Shown here: positions 49,554-60,773 of the stretch, in pieces
How positions within the stretch are numbered: the stretch's first letter is position 1
How the letters are laid out: the number at the start of each line of letters is the position of its first letter
DNA from: Sporothrix humicola
Taxonomy: Eukaryota > Ascomycota > Sordariomycetes > Ophiostomatales > Ophiostomataceae
NCBI GenBank assembly: GCA_021396245.1
Contig: WNYE01000003.1
Coordinates: 372,001-436,000, forward strand
Direction: 5' to 3'
DNA length: 64,000 nt
Notes under the pieces: model-generated
What the model saw: only the letters and a program-made list of their open reading frames with translations
Database searches by the model: none
What the model was told of the DNA's origin: nothing
Program-made: the position numbers and the translations under genes

Positions 49554-51798
49554 ATGGGGAAGAAATCGAAATCGTACTTATCATCTTTGGATCGGGACTT
49601 GGAGCTGAACAATATTTTGACGATAAAGGAGGACGGCTCGCAACCAGTCAACGTTCACAACATGCGAAATACATCGAGTGCAGGGGGCGACGGTACAGGG
49701 GGAGGAGGAGGTGGTGGTGGTGGAGCTGGACGAATCGGGAACATCACATCAATCACATCCAACGACCCAGGGTACTACTACGACGACCCAGAACGGAGTA
49801 TACGAGGATCCCGGTTCGGCGGCGGCTCGTCCTTTGTTGGGTCCGAGAGACGGCCGTCATTTGGCCTCGGCACAGGCGGTGCACCCCGCAAGAACGCCTT
49901 TTCACGCTGGATTGACACGTTCCGCCGCGACCCCACGAAACATTTCACACCCGAATCCGTTGTTAATGCCCGGATCGGGAGTAGTTATGGCAGCAGTTTG
50001 GGCGACGGTGCTGGAAATAGGAACTCGGGCAGCGGCGGTTATCCCATGCAGCATATGCGTTACGGACCACATGACGAAGAGGATGACGACGATCTCGAAG
50101 GAGGAGGTGGTGGTGGCGGCGGCGGCGGACGAGGTGGCCGGAACAACCATTTTTACGATCTTCGGAGCGCCAACCTGGCCACGGCGCACTCGGGCCTGTC
50201 TCGCGAGCTCAAGGGTCGCCATCTTCAGATGATTGCCATTGGCGGTTCTATTGGAACCGGTCTCTTTGTGGCATCGGGCAAAGCGCTGTCCCAGGGCGGT
50301 CCGGCATCCGTGCTGTTGGCTTATGGATTCATCGGCATCATGCTGTACTGCACTGTGCACGCGCTGGGCGAGCTGGCTGTGGTGTTCCCCGTGGCCGGTT
50401 CGTTCTCGGCCTTTTCGACGCGCTTCCTCGATCCGTCGTGGGGCTTTGCCATGGGCTGGAAGTGAGTTTTTCTGTCCACAATTTGTGATATGTGATCTGT
50501 CTAGTTCATTGTGCTAACAATACAGCTACGCATTACAATGGCTGGTCGTTTTGCCGTTGGAGATTATAGCAGCGTCTATGACGGTGACGTACTGGAGTCC
50601 GCACATCAACAAGGCCATCTTTGTGACCATTTTCCTCGTCATAATCATCAGCATCAACATGTTTGGCGTCAAAGGCTATGGTGAAGCCGAGTTTATCTTT
50701 GCCATTGTCAAGGTCACGGCCATTGTCGGTTTTATCCTATTGGGCATTGTCATCAACATCGGTGGCACGCCGACTGAAGGCTACATTGGCGCGAAATACT
50801 GGCACGACCCGGGTGCATTCAACAACGGTTTCAAGGGCTTGTGTTCGGTGCTCGTGACGGCTGCGTTTGCGTTTGCCGGTACCGAGCTGGTCGGTCTCGC
50901 GGCGGCCGAGACGCAGAACCCGCGCAAGAGCCTGCCGACGGCCATCAAGCAGGTGTTTTGGCGTATCTCTCTCTTTTACGTGGTCGCCCTAACGCTGGTG
51001 GGCATGCTCGTGCCGTACGACAACCCGCGGCTGCCCGGCTCCGAGAACATTGCCGATGCGACGGCGTCGCCGTTTGTGATTGCCATTGAGAGCGCGGGTA
51101 TCAAGGTGTTGCCGTCGGTCATGAACTCGGTCATTCTGGTGGCTGTTGTGTCCGTCGGCAACTCGTCCGTCTTTGGTTCCTCGCGCACGCTCGCCGCTCT
51201 GGCGGACCAGGGTCAGGCGCCACGCATCCTGTCGTACATTGACCGCCGCGGCCGCCCTTTTGTGGCGATTGTGGTGGCCTCGAGTCTCGGGTTCCTGGCG
51301 TACCTTGCGGATGTCGACCAAGAGTCGGATGTGCTTAGCTGGCTGCTGGCAATCTCGGCATTGAGCAGTGTTTTTACGTGGGGTAGCATCTGTCTGGCGC
51401 ACATCCGCTTCCGCTTAGCGTGGCAGAAGCGCGGGCGCACGCTGACGGAACTGGCATTCCGGGCGCAGTCGGGCACGATCGGCTCGTGGGTCGGCTTTAC
51501 GCTCAACATGCTGATCCTGACGGCGCAGTTCTGGGTCGGCCTGTTCCCGATCGACTATAGCCAGTTCAGCATGAAGGAGAACGTTAAGAACTTTTTCTTG
51601 GAGTACCTGGCCGTCCCGATTGTGCTGGTGATGTGGCTGGGGCACAAGATCTGGTTCCGGACGACGTACGTGAAGCTGGACGATATGGACATTGACACGG
51701 GCCGGCGCGAGTTCAACCTGCCGCTACTCGTGGCGCAGGAGCAGGAGGAGAAGCTGTACTGGCCGCGGTGGAAGAAGATGTACAAGTTCTTCTGCTAG
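49554..51798 (+). CDS. amino-acid permease (AAP/YAT family)
   Basis: Proton-coupled amino-acid importer of the plasma membrane. Exons are 49554-50461 and 50526-51798 with a 64-nt intron (GTGAGT, branch GCTAAC, TACAG) that joins the conserved GWNYALQWL motif, giving 726 residues. The transport core begins at about 223 with RHLQMIAIGGSIGTGLFV and has the 12 hydrophobic segments of the family, with the AGTELVGLAAAET motif in the middle and a hydrophilic C-terminal tail. The N-terminal cytosolic part of about 220 residues is roughly twice the usual length and contains poly-Gly tracts (about 49-57 and 183-192) and an acidic run (DEEDDDDLE, 174-182). Close to general or broad-range permeases (Gap1/INDA1 type); substrate range cannot be read from sequence. 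Confidence 0.95.
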
Positions 51799-52381
51799 GC
51801 GGGGGTGTATGTGTTATCACCGGATGTTTTGATATTTGGACTTTTTGCTTTCTTTTTGACATTTCTTGATATTTTGCATGGCGTTGGGGACTGGAAGGAA
51901 ATTGGATCTTCCACCCGAAGAGGGATATTGGCCTATTTTTTGTTTTCTTTTTTTCACATTCTTGTCTTCCCTTTCACTTTCATCGATACCACGACTACTT
52001 TTGGGGGAGTTGGGCTGGGCTGGGCTACTTATGTTCAGCGTTGTTTTTGTTTTACCTATTTTACATGCTTTTCGGATTGGGAAAAGGCACAGCGAAAGCG
52101 ATAAAAAGAAGGGAAACGTGGCCAAGACTATAAGGCCTACGGCCTTTTAATAATCAAAATGACTTTTTGACTTAATTCACGACACACCAACCTTTGTCCG
52201 AGACCATTTCACCATGAGTATTCAGTACTAACAAAGCAAACAAACGACATCATACTCATACAAAGTAAGTTATTCTATTCCATTTCGTATTCTCGTTTCT
52301 TCTCTACTAATATCTTTGACAATACCAACATGTCTACACATTCTTTCTCAACAATTCGTCTTATTTTACTCCCTTCACCTC
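51799..52381. other. convergent 3' flanks, permease / subtilase
   Basis: 583 bp between two gene ends that point at each other. Contains a small hairpin AAGGCC-TAC-GGCCTT at 52132-52146 near the midpoint, flanked by A and T runs, which might mark the 3' ends. No gene seen. Confidence 0.5.
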
Positions 52382-55342
52382 CTACGGACAGTCCGCGTCC
52401 TGGCGTCTCGCAATGGACGCAAACCGCCCAGACACCGAAGGCGTCGCCGCCGGCGCGGTCAGGTACGTTATCCGGAAGGGCACGGACTCGTGGATGTCGT
52501 AGTCGCTGGGCTGCGACGGCTCACCGAAAATGTGCAGGGCGTGGAAGACAATCTTGTACAGACCGGGGGGCGCATAGCTGCCATCAGCCATGCTGCCGTC
52601 CCAGGTGCTGTTGAAGGCGTCGCGGGAGTTCCACTGGACGGGGAAGTTTTGGATCGACCCCAAGGTCTTGTAGCCCAGGATGTCCTGGAGGGCGCCGGCC
52701 AGCGGTGTGCACAGCTTGATCGGGACGAGGTCGGCCCGGATGAGCGGGGAGCCCATGACGAGGTTGAGGTTGGTCGTGACGACGCTGGTCGTCACGTTCT
52801 TTTTGAGGAGGGCCGCCTGCTGGGCGTCTGTCAGGTTGAGAGCCTTGCCGTCGGCGGGGGTCTGCAGCGGCAGCGTGAAGAGCGTGTTGGCCTTGATGGG
52901 GGTGTTGCCGAGCGAGCCCGGGATAAAGGTCGCGTTGGGGTCGACATAGTTGAGCTTTTGTCCAAGGTAGGACTGCGCGGGGTCCATGACGGTCAGGGAA
53001 CGCATGCTGCCGACAACGCCCAGGTAGGGCAGACTGAGGGCGGAACCGTCGCTGCCATTGATGGCAATGTAACCCGAGTAGACGGGCAGGCGGTCGGCGT
53101 TGAGCCCTTGCGGGGGTGCGGCCGACACGGAGACGATGCGGCGCTGGCCGGCGGGAATCGTGATGGTGATCCCTTCTGTCTTGGCTGCGGGCGAGTCCGA
53201 CGTCGTAAAGTTGAGCGTGGCCGGGCTGTCGACGACCTCGAGCGACAGCGGGTACAGCGCGGGCTTGATCTCGGTGATGTTGGCCGAGAACGTGTAGGCG
53301 GTGGCGGCGCCAATGTGCGACAGCGTGTACACAATCGACGTGCGCGCGTGGTTCGTGATGGAGAAGTTGCGCGAGGCGGCGTGGTGGTCCGAGTCGTTGA
53401 ACGACAGGCTGCTCTCGCTGAGCAGCGTGGTCGCATAGGCGGCGTCGTACACCTGCACCATGCCGGCGCCCTGCTGCGACACGGGCGCCAGCGCGCCCAG
53501 ATTGCGGTAGCGGGGCGTGCCGTCGTTGTACAGGTTCGGTTGGGCCGTCGAAGACAACAAAGACTGGAGGGCGACGGGGTTGTTGCGCAGCTCGGGCCGG
53601 GCTTCAATAAGCAAAGCATAGATTCCCGCAACCAATGGACACGCCATGGACGTGCCCGACAAGACGGCGTACGATCCCTGGGCGCGCGGGAACGTCGACA
53701 GGATCTGGCCGCCCGGCGCCGAGAACTGCGGCTTGACACCGACCTCGAATGTTGGGCCCCAAGAACTATAACTGCTGACAAACCCGCCCGTGGCCGTGTT
53801 GTTGATATATCTCAAGCCCTTGGAGGCCGTCTCGGGGTCTGTCATGGCGACCGTCACGACATCGCCGCGAGCCAGCGCGGAAATCCACGTTTCGCCGAGT
53901 TCAGGGGTGACCATGGCCATGCCCTGGATCTGCGGCACAGCCGTCACGTCGACTTGGAGGGTGGAGGGCTCGTTGTTGTACAGGATCATGTACTTGGCAC
54001 CGCGCGCCGCAGCATTGGCCGCCTTGATCGTGAACAGGCACGTTCCACGGCGGGCGAGCACAATAAATCCAGACAAGTCGTTTGTCGCGTTCTTTGGCGG
54101 CAGCTGATCACACAGGTCGGTCAGCGTGCTGGTGTTGTAGTCGTTCGCCCAAAGCGGAAGGGTCACACCCGCCCAGTTGTCGGGCGCGCCTGCCGAGAAA
54201 CCAAAGGTGATGTTGTCCTCTTTCTTGGTCTTTCCCGGGGCAGTCACGTTGGCCTTCCTCACCACATAGCTGGCCTGCGAGAACAGCATCGGCGACACCA
54301 CATTGTCCACCGACGCCACCGACACCACCCCCTCGCCGTCTGCCGCCGCCGACGCGTAAAACTGCCCGCTGCTGCCCTCGTTGCCCGCCGACAGCGTGCA
54401 CGGCACCCCGCTCGCCACAATCCGCGACGTCGCCACCGCCCACGCCTCGTTGGCCCAGCCCGACGGACCGCCAACAGAGCTCGTGATGACGTCTGCGCCC
54501 GCCTCGTACGCCTTGTTGAACGCCGCAATCAGCACGTCGTCGTTGACGTTGCCCGCGCACCCAAACACGCGGAACATGCCCAGCTCGACGCCGGGTGCGG
54601 CGCCCGTCACGCCAAATGAATTTGAACCCGCCTGCGCCGCCAGGATGCCCGACACGTGCGTGCCGTGCCCGTTGCAGTCCATCGGTGGATCCCCCGAGGG
54701 CACAGGCTTGTTGCTGCCCGTGTAGTTGTTGCCCACCAGGTCGTACCCGAAGCTCACAAGACACCCGGGCCCGAAACACCCGCCCAGCGCAGGGTGCAGA
54801 TAGTCCACGCCCGTGTCGACGACGGCCACCTTGACGCCCTTGCCCGTGATGCCCTTGGCCCGCAGCTGGTCGACTTGGGTCATCACATGGGTCGACAGTA
54901 TATCGGCCGCGGCACGTTTTTGGGCCTCGCTTCGCTCGCTGTCGCTGGGCTCAGTGAGACCCGCCCAGTGCTTCGTCACCTCCGGCAGCTTGTACTGCCG
55001 CACCGGCCACATCCGCTTGACCGCCGGCAGTGCTTCGAGCTGCGCCGTCGCGTCCGCCGTCGATGTTTCGTCTGGTGTGTGAAACTGGATCGACGCGCCC
55101 CGGAACAGCTTAAAGTTGAGGTCCATCTTGCGCGATGCATTGGCCGCGATCGTGTCAAAGAATTGCTGCGAGTCATGACCGTCTTCAAACTCCACAATGT
55201 AGTTGCCGGGTACAATCTTGGCCGTTTCGTGGGTGGCGGCTGCTTGCTGAAGAATGGTCGAGCCGGGACCACCGACGGCCGCCGACGCGGCGTTGACGGC
55301 GCCCGCCAAAATAGGCACCGTCAGGATCGACGTGAGGTGCAT
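52382..55342 (-). CDS. secreted subtilisin-like serine protease (S8A, PA domain)
   Basis: Extracellular endopeptidase of 986 residues in a single exon. Signal peptide at about 1-21; I9-type propeptide at about 41-118; catalytic domain with Asp176 (VAVVDTGVD), His226 (NGHGTHVSG), oxyanion Asn321 (SAGNEG) and Ser565 (SGTSMACP). A protease-associated (PA) domain is inserted between His and Ser at about 375-505, and a C-terminal Fn3-like (DUF1034-type) region of about 350 residues follows. This layout matches fungal 'minor extracellular protease vpr' and C5a-peptidase-like subtilases. The family degrades proteins outside the cell for nutrition and, in insect or plant associates, host tissue. The chain has many N-glycosylation sequons, fitting secretion. 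Complete, with all catalytic residues present. Confidence 0.97.
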   Translation of the reverse strand: MHLTSILTVPILAGAVNAASAAVGGPGSTILQQAAATHETAKIVPGNYIVEFEDGHDSQQFFDTIAANASRKMDLNFKLFRGASIQFHTPDETSTADATAQLEALPAVKRMWPVRQYKLPEVTKHWAGLTEPSDSERSEAQKRAAADILSTHVMTQVDQLRAKGITGKGVKVAVVDTGVDYLHPALGGCFGPGCLVSFGYDLVGNNYTGSNKPVPSGDPPMDCNGHGTHVSGILAAQAGSNSFGVTGAAPGVELGMFRVFGCAGNVNDDVLIAAFNKAYEAGADVITSSVGGPSGWANEAWAVATSRIVASGVPCTLSAGNEGSSGQFYASAAADGEGVVSVASVDNVVSPMLFSQASYVVRKANVTAPGKTKKEDNITFGFSAGAPDNWAGVTLPLWANDYNTSTLTDLCDQLPPKNATNDLSGFIVLARRGTCLFTIKAANAAARGAKYMILYNNEPSTLQVDVTAVPQIQGMAMVTPELGETWISALARGDVVTVAMTDPETASKGLRYINNTATGGFVSSYSSWGPTFEVGVKPQFSAPGGQILSTFPRAQGSYAVLSGTSMACPLVAGIYALLIEARPELRNNPVALQSLLSSTAQPNLYNDGTPRYRNLGALAPVSQQGAGMVQVYDAAYATTLLSESSLSFNDSDHHAASRNFSITNHARTSIVYTLSHIGAATAYTFSANITEIKPALYPLSLEVVDSPATLNFTTSDSPAAKTEGITITIPAGQRRIVSVSAAPPQGLNADRLPVYSGYIAINGSDGSALSLPYLGVVGSMRSLTVMDPAQSYLGQKLNYVDPNATFIPGSLGNTPIKANTLFTLPLQTPADGKALNLTDAQQAALLKKNVTTSVVTTNLNLVMGSPLIRADLVPIKLCTPLAGALQDILGYKTLGSIQNFPVQWNSRDAFNSTWDGSMADGSYAPPGLYKIVFHALHIFGEPSQPSDYDIHESVPFRITYLTAPAATPSVSGRFASIARRQDADCP

Positions 55343-57378
55343 CGTGACGAGGAGAAGTAAACAAAACTGGAGAATGGCTAGAACGAGTGACGAGACAGAG
55401 TAACGGCTCGTCTACGACAAGCGCATCTCTTACAAAAATCAAAAGAAAGAAAAGAAAAAAGAGAAAATCGAAAAAGAAAAGAGAGGAAATGGAAAGACAG
55501 ATCAAGACAAGCTGGATATGAACTGCTTATAGCTTATAGGATAAGACAAAGAAGGAAAAGACAAACGGGAACGTCTACTTTGGGGAACAGCTGGTCCAAC
55601 TTGGTCCAACTTCCACCTCGTCAATTGCCTCTCCACTCTATTGATTATCCCCTCAGCCATAGCCTCATTCTCATTCTCCCTCTATGGATATGGATATGGA
55701 TATCACTTTACCCAAATCCCCCACAAGAGGATCGTGCCTTGCAGATGCAGATTGTGCAATCGCTGGGGAAGTGAGAAGGTGGTCTCTTTCCTCTTGGCGT
55801 TGATGGAGAACACTTTCTTCCGTTCTGGAAGGGAGACAAGAAGGGACAAGAAAAGACGAGAAGGGAAGGTTGGAAGCAAAGACAAAGCCGCGATAGGATG
55901 CAATATCTCTTGGCCGATATTAACTGCAAGGGCGGTGCGGCTAATCTGGGAGTCCAGGAGTCCAGGAGGACAAGAAGACCAAGACTATGAGGCTTTAACG
56001 GAGGAGGAAGTGGGAAAATACAAGAACTACAGCTTGCAGCCAAGTCGGGGAATTGACCGAGTGCCGGTGAGCCTTTTTTGTCGAAAAAAAAGAGAGAGAG
56101 AGAGGCCAGAAGCTCGTTTACAACAAACAGCCGCTGCAATAACCAACAACCGATTGATCAATTCAACTGCACTCAACTGTGCGGACCGTGCTCGATAACG
56201 AAGCGAGGAGGTTGGATGTTGGAGGGAGATATCGACGTGCTCGTCAATCACGACGTCTATTGCGTTTACTTTGTTGTTATCACCACTTCCCCTCGCTTCT
56301 CGGACGCGGCTTGGCAAAAAGAAAGAGATACTCGGGTTGCACAGAGGGGGGAGATGATGAAAAAGTGAGAGGAAAAAAAGGCAGATGGAAGGATACGAGT
56401 CTGTTGGTGCGGTTCGGTTGTTTACTCTGCTGTTTGTCCTTTATCTGACATGTTTGTTCTTTTCTTTTTATTTGATTTTGTGCTCTCCAACTTTTCGGCA
56501 CCTTGTGGCCCGAGTGTCCGTTCTGATTCGGAGGATGATCAACAGAAACGGAGTGGCTGTCGTGTGGATTGAATATCACAGGGAATATCACAGGATTATC
56601 ACAGGTCCCCTATCTCAATATATGCCGGATAAACCACACAGAACAAAATAAGGAACAAAGGCACCGTGCACTGCCTTGACCTCGGAATTGAGACACGCGG
56701 GATGCTCAATTGAATTTAAAAGGAAAGAACGCTCGCATTCAGGCCACCTACTCCCTATTATCCGGTACATCTTCCGGCACATCTTATATGTCTGACAGAG
56801 GTCAAAGCTGGAATTTGAAGGACTTTAGTGAGATGGGATTAAGTGAGAGAATAGAATAAAAAGAAAAGGGAAAATAAAGATGAAGGAAGTGGCTTGGGAT
56901 GTTGAATCCCACTTGTAAATGATAAAACTGTCCAAGTTGTAAGTTGCATGTTTATTTTCCAGAATTTATTTCTTCAAACGAAAAAGAAGGAAAAAAAACA
57001 CCAGATAAAATAGACAACGGAGACTAAAACAGAATAAATAGCAAAAAAGTATAGAAAAACCATCACTTTCAATATGCAGACAAGCCTACGTCTGGACATA
57101 ATTGTTCGTATTTGATGATATGAAGTGTGGTCGAGGTCTTACACGATAAGAAACTGCTTGTCTTATCGTTCAAAAGTTGCCGCAATAAACCGGTGGTTGT
57201 ATTTACTCTTCTGTGATTGGTTGGTCACCGCACAGGATCCACCCACTACGTAGGCGTTTTGATGTCGGCGCATTCGAAAGTCGAAAAGTCAATTGTAATC
57301 CACGAAGCCGAAAGTGACCTCAACACGCGATCAATTGGACAAACTTTTCTACACAGTCTGCAAACCACCCCATACACA
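55343..57378. other. divergent intergenic region (subtilase / BolA)
   Basis: 2 kb without a recognised gene. The first 150 nt (55420-55500) are purine-rich on the plus strand, i.e. a pyrimidine leader for the subtilase. TATGGA repeats occur at 55683-55703. 56.85-57.07 kb is A-rich. Confidence 0.5.
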
Positions 57379-57852
57379 ATGATCTGCTCCGCCTGTCGAA
57401 TTGCCCGGCAGCAGCTGGCCGCCAACGCGCGGAGGCTGGCATCGACCGCCTCGACGACAGCCCGCCGGAGCATTTCCACTGTCCCTCGGCGGTCAGCGCC
57501 GACCTCTTCGACATTCTCAGCCTTCTCCCCGACACCCTCCCCCGCCCGCACCTACTCGGCCGCTGCTGCGGCCTCACAAGCGGCCTCGCCCCCGCCCATC
57601 CCCAAGCCCGACTTCCTGGACGAGGCCGAGTCCCACATCTGGGACTTGCTGGTGGCCGCGTTTGAGCCGCACGAGCTGAGCGTGCGCGACATTTCGGGCG
57701 GGTGCGGGAGCATGTACGGGATTGAGATTTCGTCGGAAAAGTTCCGGGGGGCCAACATGCTGAAGCAGCAGCGGATGGTGAACGGGGCGCTGGGCGATCT
57801 GATCAAGGGGTGGCACGGCGTGCAGTTGAAGACGAGGGTGCCTGAAGCCTGA
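57379..57852 (+). CDS. mitochondrial BolA-like protein (BOLA3/Bol3 type)
   Basis: Small Fe-S cluster delivery factor; with monothiol glutaredoxin it helps pass [4Fe-4S] clusters to mitochondrial enzymes such as lipoate synthase and succinate dehydrogenase. 157 residues, single exon. Residues 1-75 are rich in Arg, Ser, Ala and Thr with no acidic residue, a typical mitochondrial presequence. The BolA fold covers about 78-153: Cys109 in ISGGCGSMYGIEI and His145 in KGWHGVQLKT are the candidate cluster ligands, and FRGANMLKQQRMVNGAL is the usual central helix with the RMV(N) motif. The ATG at 57379 was chosen because it starts the presequence; a longer in-frame start at 57217 adds a region that does not look coding. 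The downstream neighbour is convergent. Confidence 0.92.
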   Translation: MICSACRIARQQLAANARRLASTASTTARRSISTVPRRSAPTSSTFSAFSPTPSPARTYSAAAAASQAASPPPIPKPDFLDEAESHIWDLLVAAFEPHELSVRDISGGCGSMYGIEISSEKFRGANMLKQQRMVNGALGDLIKGWHGVQLKTRVPEA

Positions 57853-58223
57853 ATAGGGAAGGAAGGCAGTAGTGGAGGGCCGCAGGCCCGGAGCGGCAGA
57901 CACTACGAGAAGAGGGTCGACAAGACGACTCTCATGTACATTACTTCAATACACACACAAACACACCTTTTTTATATCATTTTATTTATTCATTTTCCAT
58001 TGCTAGTGATACAGTGTAGGGTGCATGTGCAAGTGCAAAAAGCAAGAGGTATGGATACAAACAAAGGAGAGAAAGGAAACGATAAAACAACTAGAGACCA
58101 AAAAGAGAAAAGAAAAGAACGCCAACATATCCAGTCCTGTCCGCATGGCAAACGTACAGTCCAATACAAACGTGACTCAAAATACCAGGGGCAGCGAAAT
58201 TAAAACAGTCGCCATGGCGCCCA
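57853..58223. other. convergent 3' flanks, BolA / HOXA13-type gene
   Basis: 371 bp between convergent gene ends. A/T-rich near 57960-58010 with TTTATTTATT. No gene seen. Confidence 0.6.
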
Positions 58224-60773
58224 CTATGGTGAGTCCGTCTTCTCCTCCGCCTTCTCGGCCTCTTCTGTCTTCTCCTCAACAGGCTCCGCATCCTCCATAT
58301 GCTTGCTAGCGGCTTCCTCAATGACCGTGGCCTCGGCATCCACGCTTGACGCAACCGCCAGCGGCACCTCGTCTGCCGCCACCACCTCGTCCACCGGCAG
58401 GTGCACCGTCTCCGTCGAGGCAAAGTCGGCAGTCTCCATCGTCTCAGAGACAGTATCATCCACAGAAGCGGTGGCCTCGCCTTCGGACTCGCCCAGGATA
58501 ATGGGCACCTCGTCGGGCGCAATCGTAGCAGCGTCGGCAGCCTCCGAGTCGGCCTTGGCGGACTCCTCGCTCTCCAGAACGGCCTCGGCATCCTCACCTG
58601 CCTCAAAGATGGGCTCGGCACCGACAGCCTCGTTAGCAGCGGCCGCTGCGGCCAGAGCCTCTTCCCGGGCGGCCTTTTCGGCTTCCAGAGCCTCTTGGGC
58701 GGCAGCTTCAGCCGCGGCCGCCTCTTCAGCCTCCTTGGCAGCCTGGGCAGCCGCCTCGGCCGCGGCAGCCTCCTCGGCCTCTCTAGCAGCCTGTGCTGCC
58801 GCCTCTTTGGCCGCCGCCACGTTCGCCTTGATCGTATCCGCGTCAAACTCGTCGCTGTCGTCCAGCTCCGCAATCTTGAGCTCTGCCACCTGCCGCAGCC
58901 GCGCCAGCTCCTTGGCTGCCGCCGCCGCCAGGCCCATGGCCTCGTCCTCGACCGCCTGACCGGCTGACGTCGCCGCCTCGAGGCCCGGGTGCGTCACAAT
59001 CAGCTGCTCCAGGTCGTTCTCCCACTCCTCGAACCGCCCCTTGAGCTGGTGGTACTTGGCCCAGTCCTTGTACGTGATGCCCTCCATCCACGCCCACTTC
59101 ATGCCGATCCGCTGCAGCGCCAGATCTCTAATCGACCCCAAGATCTGGAAGTGGTTCTCCGCCGCCCGGCTGATCGTGTCCTGCAGCTCCTTGCCGTACT
59201 CCTCGCGCCACGAACGCACGGCCTGCGCCTTTTCCTTAATCTCGACGCCGGCCCGACGCACCACCACGAGCACCTGCTCCTCGGCTTCGGCCGCCGTGGC
59301 CGTCTCCTGCTTGACCGAGCCCACAATCGTCCGGATCTCTCGCCGCAGTGTCACCAGGTTCGACACAACCGCCTTCTGCAGGTCCTCCACCATGCCCTTG
59401 CCCACCGTCCGCGCCACGCGCCGGATCATCTTCTTAGAGATCTCCTCGACGCTCTTCTCGATCTCAGCCGCACCCTCGTCGGCAGCCTTGGTGTACTTGG
59501 CCTGCCACGCGTGCAGGTCCTCGGCAACCGTCTCGCGTGCCGTGCGCCGGGCATCGTCCTCGGACGAGTCCGCCTCATCCTGCACAATCGGCTCGGGGCG
59601 CTTCAGCTTCGGGGCATCGGTAATACCAGGAGCACCAGCATCCGCTGCAGAGGCGACCGAGCTAGGGGCTTCCACCGTGGCAACCGAGGTCGTTTCCGGC
59701 TCGGCGGTGGTAGTAGTCGAGGTGGTGGTCGAGGAAGAGGCGGCCTTGATGGATGTCGTCGAGGTCGTTGGCTGGGCGGGCTTCGTGAACGAGGAAGAGG
59801 CAGTCGTGCTGTAGACACTGAGCTGTTAGTATTTGCATGCCTAAATAGTCATTCATGAGCTCCACTTACGTCCGCTGGCTGGCCTTGTCGCTATACTGGC
59901 CAAGGCTCAGTCCAATCTTCTGCAGCTGCGGCTCAACCGTGTTGACGTAGAAAATGCGGAGCTGCGGCAGAACCGTCGAGTCGACAAACTCCGACGCCTG
60001 GCCGTACGTCCAGACGGCCACAGGCACAATCGTGCCCGTCGTGAAGGCCGAGGCGGCCGAGTAGCCCTGCAGAGCGTAGGGCGACAAGAACTCGTACGCA
60101 GGCAGAATCACCTCGTGGTGCGTCTGGAGCGCGCTGTTGCGGCCAATCTCGTAGTAGGGGGCCACCGCCGTGGCCACCTTGTCGACGTGCGGACCCAGCA
60201 CCTGGTTGTACTGCTGCGCCGCGGCATCCTGGGCCTTGGCCAGCTGCGGCTGGATGTTGGAGTTCCACTGCGCCTGGCCAAACGCCTGGGCTTGCTGCAC
60301 CTGGGGTGCGCCATACTTGACGGCAAGATCCCACGCCGGGGAAATGACGGCGCGGTCGACGGTGTCGTAGTACGGCTTGACGACCTGGACATACGGGGCC
60401 GCATAGGCGTCGTACTGCTTCTGGACGTGTGGCGCGACGATTTGCTTGACTTGGAAGTAGGGTTTGCAGAGCCGTGGTGACGAGGCGTCGCATTCTTCGA
60501 GGCTCGACGGACACCGGAACAGGAGGATGAATATCGAGTACCACGTGAAGATTCTGGGGGGAAAAGAGAAGAGAGTCAGTAAAAGGCTGCATCGACATAG
60601 CATCACATCACCACAAAGGGAACCCACCTAGCAACCGTGTTGAAAATGTATCCGAGGAAGCTCCTTGACGCCTTCTTGGTCTTCTTGCTGCTCAGCGAGC
60701 CGGTGCTGCTCTTTGTGGCCTGCGGCGAGCCCGAAGCTCTTGCCGGCTTGACTGCTCCGTTGGTGTCGGCCAT
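58224..60773 (-). CDS. fungal 'HOXA13-type' membrane coiled-coil protein, function unknown
   Basis: Three exons, 60628-60773, 59870-60553 and 58224-59817, give 807 residues. Intron 1 is 74 nt (GTGGGT..CCCCCCAG); intron 2 starts GTAAGT with branch ACTAAC and has two in-frame acceptors 9 nt apart (59818 or 59809), so isoforms of 807 and 804 residues are possible. After a Ser/Lys tail comes one hydrophobic segment (about 38-61), then a region full of Tyr-Ala-Pro motifs (AAPYVQVVKPYYD, APYYE), then a long helical part with predicted coiled coil, a repeat of 17 residues rich in Ala and Glu (about 614-669) and an acidic tail. Many fungal genomes label this family 'transcription factor HOXA13', but no homeodomain is present. 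More likely a membrane protein of the ER or another organelle; role unknown. Confidence 0.88.

Noticed and set aside
52316..54619. 767-codon plus-strand frame opposite the subtilase gene
   Set aside because: Arg/Gly/Val-rich antisense shadow; the subtilase on the other strand has a full catalytic triad.
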